Below are positions 46,276 to 53,702 of a stretch of DNA of 64,000 nt, piece by piece. The translations under genes were made by a program, and so were the position numbers. A model generated the notes under the pieces. The model was given only the letters and a program-made list of their open reading frames with translations, searched no databases and was not told the origin of the DNA. This stretch comes from Neolewinella xylanilytica (GTDB taxonomy: Bacteria > Bacteroidota > Bacteroidia > Chitinophagales > Saprospiraceae): positions 2,046,001-2,110,000 of the forward strand of contig NZ_PTJC01000006.1 in NCBI RefSeq assembly GCF_002934605.1. Direction: 5' to 3'. Each line of letters starts with the position of its first letter. The stretch's first letter is position 1.

Positions 46276-47535
46276 TCAGCCAAATAGAGCTAATTGCCCC
46301 GACTCGGTGGCATGACGACCGGAACGGGAAGCACCAAAAACGATTTGCTGTCGAATGACCTGGGGATCATAATTTAAAGTGCGAAAATCTTTGTCCGAAC
46401 AAAGAAGGAAGTACTGGGCTCGCTTCCACACCACACCGATTTTCCGAAGGTGCTCCCGCCGTAATGGGCGAAACCGACGCGCATCGATGAGCTTGCGGGC
46501 GGATTTTACTCCCACGCCGGGTATACGCAAAATCATTTCGTAGGAAGCCGTATTAACGTCCACCGGAAATAATTCGGGGTGCCGGAGCGCGTAAGCAAGT
46601 TTGGGATCTAAATCGGGGTCCAGATTGGGTTGGCTGTTATCTACGATCTCATCGGCTCGAAAGCCATAAAATCGCATCAACCAATCAGCCTGATACAAGC
46701 GATTTTCCCGGCGCAGCGGCGGGGCGGACAAGGTGGGAAGTCGACTGTCGTCGCTAATTGGCACGTAGCCGCTGTAGTAGACGCGCTTGAGCTCCTGATC
46801 TTTATACAAGCTGGCCGCCAGGCTGAGAATATCTTTATCCGATTCCGGGCTGGCACCGATGACCATCTGCGTCGATTGTCCGGCGGGAGCGAAATTCGGC
46901 GTCTTCATAAGGGATCGCTTCTCCTCACGGTACCCGGTAATCGACTCCTTCAGATAATTCATGGGTTGATAAACCTCCGGGTAATTCTTTTCGGGCGCTA
47001 CCTTCTTGAGGCTTTCCTCACTGGGCATTTCCAGATTCACGCTCAGCCGATCCGCATATAGTCCGGCTTCGTGAATAAGTTCGTCGCTGGCTCCGGGGAT
47101 GGCCTTCAGGTGAATGTACCCGTTAAACTTATGCTCGGTGCGAAGGCTTTTGGCGATCCGCACCAGCCGCTCCATCGTATAGTCGGCACTTTTGAAGATG
47201 CCGGACGAGAGAAACAGCCCTTCGATATAATTGCGGCGGTAGAAATTGAGGGTCAGATCGACCACTTCTTCCACGGTAAAGGCGGCTCGCTTGACATCGT
47301 TGCTCCTGCGGCTCACGCAATAGGCACAGTCAAAGATACAGTGGTTGGTCAGCAGGATCTTTAACAGGGAAACGCAGCGCCCGTCCTGAGTGTAGGTGTG
47401 GCAAATGCCCATGCCTGTCGCATTACCGAGGCCATCCACGGTATTTTTCCGTTTGCTGCCGCTGCTGCTACAGGAGACATCGTATTTAGCTGCATCGGCC
47501 AGGATGGTAAGCTTTTCCGCGGTACGCTGATTCAT
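46276..47535 (-). CDS. Putative DNA modification/repair radical SAM protein
   Basis: 419 residues from the ATG at 47535 (MNQRTAEKLTILADAAKYD); the longer frame to 47571 is less likely. The radical SAM cluster motif CIFDCAYCVSRRSND follows a conserved CSSSGS and GICHTYTQDGRCVSLLK. A helix-hairpin-helix (ILRIPGVGVKSARKLIDARR) near the C-terminus suggests DNA binding. This is the TIGR03916-type family, normally encoded next to a TIGR03915/DUF4130 protein linked to uracil-DNA-glycosylase. No such partner is present here: upstream is a 600-base low-GC gap and downstream a terminator. The reaction is unknown. Confidence 0.88.
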   Translation of the reverse strand: MNQRTAEKLTILADAAKYDVSCSSSGSKRKNTVDGLGNATGMGICHTYTQDGRCVSLLKILLTNHCIFDCAYCVSRRSNDVKRAAFTVEEVVDLTLNFYRRNYIEGLFLSSGIFKSADYTMERLVRIAKSLRTEHKFNGYIHLKAIPGASDELIHEAGLYADRLSVNLEMPSEESLKKVAPEKNYPEVYQPMNYLKESITGYREEKRSLMKTPNFAPAGQSTQMVIGASPESDKDILSLAASLYKDQELKRVYYSGYVPISDDSRLPTLSAPPLRRENRLYQADWLMRFYGFRADEIVDNSQPNLDPDLDPKLAYALRHPELFPVDVNTASYEMILRIPGVGVKSARKLIDARRFRPLRREHLRKIGVVWKRAQYFLLCSDKDFRTLNYDPQVIRQQIVFGASRSGRHATESGQLALFG

Positions 47536-47552
47536 GGGAGATAGGTGATCGC

Positions 47553-47581
47553 ACAAAATACAACTTTGCACACCCTAACAA
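47553..47581 (-). promoter_or_regulatory. Candidate promoter of the radical SAM gene
   Basis: Minus strand: TTG (47581-47579), 18 bases, then TATTTTGT (47560-47553), a near match to the -7 box, 17 bases before the ATG. This start-proximal position supports the ATG at 47535. Confidence 0.35.
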
Positions 47582-48101
47582 TAGAATATACCAGATTTTG
47601 TTGTGAATTCCGGATAAGGAGTCAGCTTGGCTACTTAAAAATTTCTGCTTGCGGCGAATTACCAAGGTGATGATTTTATGAGCTTGGTAGGGGTAGCACT
47701 AGACCATATCCCGGCAGCTAGGTTTTCCGGAGCGATTTATGCTAATTTATTGTTAATACATCAATCTACCGGCACGCCTGACGGTGACAGATCGGCTAGC
47801 GGTCATAATTTAAACCTCCATATAAAGTTATGTTTTCCTCCTTCTAATACCGTATTATTCTACAATTATCCGAAAAATAACATTTTATTTTGCTTTACCC
47901 CCCGCCCCCCCGGTTCAATTCGTTGCTGTGACAATCACAGAGCTGACAGAAGAGAGCTCGTTTCGGTGGGGTTCGGGCCCGTATACTTGTAATGTCAATC
48001 GGAAGAAAGGGATTCCACGAATGATCCGGCAGCCAAGTGGCCATCAATCGTTTTCCGCCTCCGATTCTCTATTGTGGCATGATCGACTTTAAGCTTTATA
48101 C
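47582..48101. other. Low-GC intergenic stretch with no supported gene
   Basis: About 520 bases at roughly 40 % GC (one 60-base block near 28 %), clearly below the rest of the window. The only open frame of note (47678-47992, plus) gives an amino-acid mix unlike a real protein. The stretch holds a C-rich run (about 47898-47911), a small hairpin CTGTGA-CAA-TCACAG near 47925-47941, and lies directly before a plus-strand terminator. A small RNA on the plus strand or decayed former genes would both fit. Confidence 0.5.
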
Positions 48102-48136
48102 GAAACGGTTCCCCGATTGGGAGCCGTTTCTTTTTT
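48102..48136 (+). terminator. Rho-independent terminator with plus-strand T-run, no obvious gene served
   Basis: Stem GAAACGGTTCCC (48102-48113) with GGGAGCCGTTTC (48119-48130), one G-T pair, a five-base loop, then six T's. On the minus strand the same hairpin directly follows the stop of the FGE-like gene, so it may work in both directions. The T-run, however, is on the plus strand, where no gene precedes it for more than 1.9 kb. Confidence 0.75.
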
Positions 48137-48920
48137 ATCCCTTCACGCAGCGAAATCCAAGGTGATTCAATCCACTGTCGGGCGGAGTGAACTGTCGCTG
48201 CCGGAGATTGAATCCGGTACAATAACTGGTACTACAGAGAAATGAGCCGCCCTTAATAATACGCTCCTGTGAGTGGGGGGATTGGGAAGTGGTCCACTCC
48301 CACACGTTGCCACTGATATCGTATAATCCGTTGCCGGATGGCGGATAGCTCTGCACCGGGGCAACGCCCGCAAAGCCGTCCCGCACTTCGTTTCGGTACG
48401 GGAAGGGACCCTGCCACCAGTTACCCAGATATTCTCCCTCGGGTAGCATTTCCTTACCCCAGGGATATTCTTGATCACCGTCACCCTGATTGGCCGCGTA
48501 CATCCACTCCTGCTCGGTCGGCAATCGCTTGCCAGCCCACTCGGCGTAGGCCAGGGCATCCCGGAGACTTACCTGCGTGACGGGGTCATTCGGAGCGGCG
48601 GCCGGTGCGTCCGGGCCCAGTGGGTATTGCCAATTCGCGCCATTCACGGGGACCCAGGTAAGCGTTTCCAGCGAAAACACCCCCGACCAACCAAAACTGT
48701 CCGCCTCGGTACGGTAGCCGCTGGCTTCGATAAATCGCGCGAATTGGGCGGTGGTGGTTTCGGTGGCATCCATCCAGTATCCGCCATCCGGGTGATCGAT
48801 TCGGACCATACCTTCTACTTCCGGCAAGGTGGTTGCGGCCTGCCTACCGTTATCCACGTCGCTACACGAAAAAAATATACCCCACAGCAGCAGGCAAAGC
48901 ACCGGTTTATGGATCCACAT
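48135..48920 (-). CDS. Formylglycine-generating enzyme-family lipoprotein
   Basis: A 261-residue FGE-sulfatase-fold protein with a lipoprotein-type signal (WGIFFSCSD, Cys19). The fold is recognisable from GGYWMDATETTTAQFARFIEA, RLPTEQEWMYAA, YPWGKEMLP, and DISGNVWEWT. It keeps the copper-binding cysteine pair C229 and C234 in GGSFLCSTSYCTGFNLR, followed by TPPDSGLNHLGFRCV. This is the arrangement of true formylglycine-generating enzymes; many relatives lack these cysteines. It could therefore activate exported sulfatases, but no sulfatase is in the window. It is divergent from the agmatine deiminase gene, with 41 bases between starts. Confidence 0.87.
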   Translation of the reverse strand: MWIHKPVLCLLLWGIFFSCSDVDNGRQAATTLPEVEGMVRIDHPDGGYWMDATETTTAQFARFIEASGYRTEADSFGWSGVFSLETLTWVPVNGANWQYPLGPDAPAAAPNDPVTQVSLRDALAYAEWAGKRLPTEQEWMYAANQGDGDQEYPWGKEMLPEGEYLGNWWQGPFPYRNEVRDGFAGVAPVQSYPPSGNGLYDISGNVWEWTTSQSPHSQERIIKGGSFLCSTSYCTGFNLRQRQFTPPDSGLNHLGFRCVKG

Positions 48921-48961
48921 AAATAGAATGAGCGATATTGGCCCCGAAAGTTACTTACCAG

Positions 48962-49951
48962 ATGATTAGGTTACCGGCCGAATGGGAGCCACAGCAGGCT
49001 GTTCTCTTGTCCTTTCCCCGACGCGGGGGCGATTGGGGGGCCATCCTGTCAGCAGCTTCCTCGGCAATGATCGAAGCCGCCAAGCTCATTTCAAGCGCCT
49101 GTCCGGTCATCCTGATCGTAGGCGATAAGGAACACTACGAACCATACGCCCCCCGCTTCACCGGCCAGGTCGTTTACCTGCCTACCGATGATTGCTGGAT
49201 CCGCGATTCCGGGCCTCTGACCGTGTTCACCCCCGCTCCTACCCTCCTCGACTTTACTTTTAATGGTTGGGGAGGCAAATTTTCCGCCGAAAACGATAAC
49301 CGCGTTCCGCTAGAATTGCATCGCCGGCTGTTTCCCGCCGTTGGCTACGAAAGAATCCCATTTGTACTGGAGGGTGGAGCCATCGAGACGGACGGACAGG
49401 GAACCTTCCTGACGACCAGCCGGTGTCTGCTGTCCGAGGGTCGGAACGACTTCGCCTCCAAAGCGGCCGCGGAAAAGTTATTGCACGGGCAGTTGGGCGC
49501 CGAGCGGATTATCTGGCTGGATCACGGGGAATTGATCGGTGATGATACGGACGCCCACGTCGACACCGTCGCCCGTTTCCTCGATGCGCGGACGATCGCC
49601 TACGTTGGTCCTCCCCCGCCGGAAGATCCGCACTACGCGGATTTCATGACCATGCGAGAAGAGTTGCAAGAACGGGCCACGGGATACGACCTACTAGAGC
49701 TACCGTGGGCCTCCGCGGTAGTCAGTCAGGTCGACGGCCACCGCCTACCCGTCTCCTACGCCAATTTCCTGATTAGCAACGGAACGCTATTCCTGCCCGT
49801 TTACGGCATCGACACCGACGCGGCCGCGATCAAGCTGCTGCAGGACCGCGGGCCCTACCGCGTCGAACCCATAGACTGCCTTCCCTTCGTGGAACAACAC
49901 GGTGCGCTGCACTGCCTAACGATGCAAATCCCAACCTGGCCGGACAAATAA
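48962..49951 (+). CDS. aguA: Agmatine deiminase/peptidyl-arginine-deiminase family protein
   Basis: 329 residues from the ATG at 48962; upstream codons begin only with TTG. The guanidino-modifying fold has DDCWIRDSGPLTVF (substrate Asp/Arg) and FVLEGGAIETDGQGTFLTT. GDDTDAHVDTVARF provides the His-x-Asp, and the catalytic Cys is in HGALHCLTMQ near the C-terminus. It would hydrolyse agmatine to N-carbamoylputrescine in putrescine synthesis. No carbamoylputrescine amidase is adjacent, so the specificity stays an inference. It lies 5 bases before the asparaginase gene. Confidence 0.9.
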   Translation: MIRLPAEWEPQQAVLLSFPRRGGDWGAILSAASSAMIEAAKLISSACPVILIVGDKEHYEPYAPRFTGQVVYLPTDDCWIRDSGPLTVFTPAPTLLDFTFNGWGGKFSAENDNRVPLELHRRLFPAVGYERIPFVLEGGAIETDGQGTFLTTSRCLLSEGRNDFASKAAAEKLLHGQLGAERIIWLDHGELIGDDTDAHVDTVARFLDARTIAYVGPPPPEDPHYADFMTMREELQERATGYDLLELPWASAVVSQVDGHRLPVSYANFLISNGTLFLPVYGIDTDAAAIKLLQDRGPYRVEPIDCLPFVEQHGALHCLTMQIPTWPDK

Positions 49952-49956
49952 TCCCC

Positions 49957-50967
49957 ATGAATACCCCAAGATCAAGCCGTCGGAAGTTTTTAACTAAGGT
50001 ACCGCTGGTAGCGGCAACGCCCTTACTTGTTGCCTGTAGAGACACCATCAACGCACAACCGGCTAAAGCCTCCGTAGCCCCCCCGGGCGGGCCGGTCGTC
50101 ATTGCTACCTGGCAACACGGTATGGCGGCCAACGAAGCCGCTTGGAAGGTACTCGAGGCGGGCGGCAGCGCGCTGGATGCGGCGGAAACCGGGGTACGGG
50201 TGACTGAAGCAGACCCTGAAGTCCGTACCGTGGGGCTTGGTGGTTACCCGGACCGGGACGGCATCGTCACCCTAGACGCGGCGATCATGGACGGGGGCGG
50301 TGACTGCGGCAGCGTAGCCGCGCTGGAAAACATCCTGCATCCCATCTCGGTAGCCCGTCGGGTAATGACCGAAACGCCCCACGTTATGCTCGTGGGAGCG
50401 GGTGCCCGGCAATTCGCCATCGCGGAAGGTTTTGCACCAACGGAATTGCTCACGGAGGCCAGTCGGAAAGACTACCAAAAATGGCTGGAAGAAGATGGTA
50501 ACTACCGCCCCCCGATCAACGTCGAGAACCACGACACGATCGGTCTCCTGACACTAGACCGGGAAGGCAACGTGGCCGCCGCTTGTACCACCAGCGGCGC
50601 CGCCTACAAATACCACGGGCGCGTAGGCGATTCCCCGATCGTCGGGGCGGGATTGTACGCGGACAACGAGGTCGGGGCCGCCACGGCCACGGGCTGGGGG
50701 GAAGCCGTCATCCGGGCCTGCGGCAGCTTCCTCGTCGTCGAGCTCATGCGACAGGGGCACGACCCGACCGAGGCTTGTCGGTTGGCCGTGGAGCGCGTCA
50801 TCGCCAAAAACCCGGATTGGAAAGATATCCAGGTCGGTTTTATCGCCCTGCACAAGGACGGCCGCACTGGTGGATACTGCATCCACCCCAACTTCGACTA
50901 CGCCGTCCACGACGCACGGGGCAGCCGGATGGAACTCCCGGAAAGTAAAGTACCCCGGGATGAGTAA
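49957..50967 (+). CDS. N4-(beta-N-acetylglucosaminyl)-L-asparaginase-like Ntn hydrolase
   Basis: A 336-residue family-2 asparaginase (glycosylasparaginase type) that removes GlcNAc from asparagine or hydrolyses isoaspartyl/asparagine bonds. A twin-arginine leader is present (SRRKFLTKVPLVAATPLLVAC) with a possible lipobox Cys. The self-processing and nucleophile Thr is in ENHDTIGLLTLDREGN. GDSPIVGAGLYADNEVGAA and TGWGEAVIR shape the active site. The exported location fits glycoprotein or peptide scavenging. It overlaps cutC by 8 bases (ATGAGTAA). Confidence 0.9.
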   Translation: MNTPRSSRRKFLTKVPLVAATPLLVACRDTINAQPAKASVAPPGGPVVIATWQHGMAANEAAWKVLEAGGSALDAAETGVRVTEADPEVRTVGLGGYPDRDGIVTLDAAIMDGGGDCGSVAALENILHPISVARRVMTETPHVMLVGAGARQFAIAEGFAPTELLTEASRKDYQKWLEEDGNYRPPINVENHDTIGLLTLDREGNVAAACTTSGAAYKYHGRVGDSPIVGAGLYADNEVGAATATGWGEAVIRACGSFLVVELMRQGHDPTEACRLAVERVIAKNPDWKDIQVGFIALHKDGRTGGYCIHPNFDYAVHDARGSRMELPESKVPRDE

Positions 50968-51721
50968 GCCGATTTTCGAGGTCTGCCTCGGCGGGGTGGA
51001 CGACGTCGTAGCGGCTAAGGAAGGCGGTGCCGACCGGGTCGAACTCTGCGCCGCACTGGTCGAAGGCGGCCTTACTCCCAGCTGGGGAACCATCTCGGCC
51101 GCGGCGACCGTGGGGATCGATATGATGGTGATGATCCGACCGCGCGGCGGGGACTTCGACTACTCCCAGCGGGAATTTGTATCGATGGAAGATGACATCA
51201 TCCGCTGCCGGGATCTTGGCGTACGCGGGGTCGTCATCGGGCTGCTGGATACGGATGGAACCATAGCCGTTGACCGGGTCCGCCGGCTCCTGCGCGCCGC
51301 CGCCCCCCTGGAAGTAACCTTCCACCGGGCCTTTGACGTTTGCCGGGACCCCCACCTGGCCATGCGCCAGCTGGCTGATTTAGGCGTTTCCCGCATCCTC
51401 ACATCGGGTCAGCAGGCGACGGTGCCCGAAGGCACTGAGTTGATTCGCCAGCTTATCGAAACGGCCCCGGCAGGTATGACGATTATGCCCGGCTGCGGCA
51501 TTACCGCGGAGAACCTGGGAACGGTACTGCAAGCCACCGGAGCCACGGAGTTTCATGCCACCGCGTTCCGACGGGAAGAGAGTCGGATGCAACACCGCAA
51601 CGACCGCGTATATATGGGCATTCCCGGCCTTCCGGAATACGAACGAGAGGCTACCAGCGCCGAGGAAGTGCGCAAATTCGTAGCGGTTAGCCGGCAATTT
51701 GATCGGTCGCCGCTACGGTAA
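50960..51721 (+). CDS. cutC: CutC-family protein
   Basis: 253 residues from the ATG at 50960, which overlaps the asparaginase stop. This TIM-barrel protein was named for copper homeostasis, though the copper role is now doubted for some members. Typical segments are FEVCLGGVDDVVAAKEGGAD (E-C near the start), RVELCAALVEGGLTPS, MIRPRGGDFDYS, FHRAFDVCRDP, RILTSGQ, and IMPGCGI. Being co-translated with the asparaginase-type hydrolase may hint at sugar-derivative metabolism rather than copper. Confidence 0.92.
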   Translation: MSKPIFEVCLGGVDDVVAAKEGGADRVELCAALVEGGLTPSWGTISAAATVGIDMMVMIRPRGGDFDYSQREFVSMEDDIIRCRDLGVRGVVIGLLDTDGTIAVDRVRRLLRAAAPLEVTFHRAFDVCRDPHLAMRQLADLGVSRILTSGQQATVPEGTELIRQLIETAPAGMTIMPGCGITAENLGTVLQATGATEFHATAFRREESRMQHRNDRVYMGIPGLPEYEREATSAEEVRKFVAVSRQFDRSPLR

Positions 51722-51850
51722 CCCATATAAAGTATTCCGAAACGAGGGATTAAAAGTCGAAAAAAGGGTATAGGTGCGTGTCTGCCGAAATTCCTTAACC
51801 TTTTTTTCCCTATTCCAATCCGCCACGCATGGCTACCGCGTAACTGACAA

Positions 51851-51875
51851 TCGAGGTCACGCTAAAGTGACTCGA
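51851..51875 (+). promoter_or_regulatory. Imperfect inverted repeat before the DUF4331 genes
   Basis: TCGAGGTCAC and GTGACTCGA pair over nine bases with one bulged G around a six-base loop, 18 bases before the ATG at 51894. It may be an operator or a leader hairpin. It is the only structural mark in this 172-base gap. Confidence 0.35.
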
Positions 51876-51893
51876 TAACGCAACTACCGGTCC

Positions 51894-53639
51894 ATGAATC
51901 CACTGCTACCTAAATGCCTGGGGAGTTTTATCCTCCTGCTGGGCTTTCTTCCCTCACTTTCCGCCTCCTCCCATAGGGAGGCGCCCCTCATCGCTGACGA
52001 CCCCCTCGCCGACAACACGGACGTGTACGCCTTCGTGAGTCCCGACGATCCATCGACCGTCACGATCATTGCCAATTACATTCCGATGCAATTGCCACAG
52101 GGCGGCCCAAACTATTATACCTTCGGGGAAGACATCCGCTACGAAATCCACATCGATAACGATGCCGCCATTAAGGGTGACGAGATCACCTACCGTTTCA
52201 CCTTCGACCGGTTGAACGAAGATCCTACTACCTTCTTCAACGTCCGTCTGGGTGCGGAAAACATTAAGGCCACCTACACCCTGGAGCGCAGCCTGAACGG
52301 CGGTATGTCCTTCGACACCATTCTGCGCAACGGCATCTGCCCGGCGTACAACATCGGCCCCCGTTCAATCGACGGCATGGTGGGACTGGATTCCACCTAC
52401 CTCGAAGTTTGGGAAAACGCCGTTGCGGTAACCACCTCTGGCGAAATGGTTTTCGCCGGCCCAGCTGACGACCCCTTCTACGTGGACCTCGGTGGCATCT
52501 TCGACCTCGGGGATAGTCCTCGGCAGGGAAGCGACGCAAATAGCCGCGACGGCCTGAGCCAGTTTAACGTGCATACCCTAGCGTTGAAGATTCCCGTCAA
52601 CGTACTTAAAAAAGCGGGAGCGCCCGCGAGCCCCACGAGTATCCTCGATCCGAACTACGTCATCGGCGTATGGGCGTCCGCCAGCCGGCCGGCGGTGCGC
52701 ACCATTGTCTCCGGTGATTCCATCGTCGACAGCGGCGAATACGTCCAGGTTAGTCGTCTCGGTATGCCGCTCACCAACGAAGCGGTCATTCCCATCGGTA
52801 TGAAAGACTACTGGAACGCGATCACCCCCTACATGGAACTGGACGATACTACGCTGGACACCTACTTCTACAATCCCGAGCTGGCGCTATATATGGATAC
52901 CGCCTTTTTCGCCTCCGCCGTGCCCGCCTTCATGCCTCTGCGTATTCAGCAAAATAGCCTGGGTGCATTCGACTTCACCAACACGGCGGATGGCCTCTTC
53001 GGGCTAAAGGGAGATCCGGCCCTGGATGGCACCGCCCTGGCCGAAGCTGCCTTTGGCGGTCTCCTGCTTCCCGGCCCCGGTATGCCCCGCTCGGTCGACC
53101 TGTGGCCCATCTTCCACACTGGCGTTCCGAACCTGGCTCCCTACCAGCTAGCCACCGGCAAAAACGGCGACCCACTGGCTATGGGCAAACCCTTTATCAA
53201 CAACTTCCTCCCGAACGGGGGTGACATGCTGCGACTGAACATGGCTGTGCCCCCTACCCCCCGTACCAGCGAAAGTTTTAGCTCCCTGGGGCTTGTGCAG
53301 GCGGCCGTATTGGGACTGACGGACCCCGCATTCGCGGGCAGCGACAGCCTCCAATTCATTCCGAACATGGACGGTTTCCCCAACGGCCGGCGACTGGAAG
53401 ACGACGTGACCCGCATTGAGTTGCAGGCCGTATCCGGTGTCGTACTAGCTGCCATCGGCCTATGGTACGACGACTACGATCCGGCGGTAGATAGCAGCCC
53501 GGTAACGGACGGGCTTCTGAACGTACTCGGTTATACCACGGAAGTGGAAGCCAATGACGTTCCCTTTCGTCAGGCCTTTCCTTACGTAGCCATGCCCTGG
53601 CGAGGCACGGAAGTCAACCACACCAACTTCGCCGAATAA
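51894..53639 (+). CDS. DUF4331 family exported protein (copy 1)
   Basis: A 581-residue protein with a signal peptide ending near SASS, followed at once by the DUF4331 hallmark SHREAPLIADDPLADNTDVY. Conserved blocks follow: IPMQLPQGGPNYYTFGEDIRYE, VQVSRLGMPLTNEAVIPIGM, GPGMPRSVDLWPIFHTGVP, GGDMLRLNMAVP, and NMDGFPNGRRLEDDV. The function of the family is unknown. This copy stops after the DUF4331 domain, without a T9SS sorting domain or lipobox, so it should stay soluble in the periplasm. Copy 2 follows after 63 bases. Confidence 0.87.
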   Translation: MNPLLPKCLGSFILLLGFLPSLSASSHREAPLIADDPLADNTDVYAFVSPDDPSTVTIIANYIPMQLPQGGPNYYTFGEDIRYEIHIDNDAAIKGDEITYRFTFDRLNEDPTTFFNVRLGAENIKATYTLERSLNGGMSFDTILRNGICPAYNIGPRSIDGMVGLDSTYLEVWENAVAVTTSGEMVFAGPADDPFYVDLGGIFDLGDSPRQGSDANSRDGLSQFNVHTLALKIPVNVLKKAGAPASPTSILDPNYVIGVWASASRPAVRTIVSGDSIVDSGEYVQVSRLGMPLTNEAVIPIGMKDYWNAITPYMELDDTTLDTYFYNPELALYMDTAFFASAVPAFMPLRIQQNSLGAFDFTNTADGLFGLKGDPALDGTALAEAAFGGLLLPGPGMPRSVDLWPIFHTGVPNLAPYQLATGKNGDPLAMGKPFINNFLPNGGDMLRLNMAVPPTPRTSESFSSLGLVQAAVLGLTDPAFAGSDSLQFIPNMDGFPNGRRLEDDVTRIELQAVSGVVLAAIGLWYDDYDPAVDSSPVTDGLLNVLGYTTEVEANDVPFRQAFPYVAMPWRGTEVNHTNFAE

Positions 53640-53702
53640 TCCGTAGCCATCCATTAACTGAACCGCCGCGGCCGGAACCGGGCGCGGCTCATCATACAAA
53701 TC

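Noticed and set aside
47964-47990. tRNA-like T arm (GGGGTTCGGGCCC) in the low-GC gap
   Set aside because: Loop does not fit TTCRANY and no acceptor or anticodon arms are present.
47678-47992. 104-codon plus-strand frame in the low-GC gap
   Set aside because: Composition (cysteine, proline and arginine clusters at random) is not protein-like, and no start signal is seen.
48131-48136. Terminator taken as evidence that a protein gene precedes it on the plus strand
   Set aside because: No credible reading frame lies upstream; kept only as a possible small-RNA end or bidirectional terminator.
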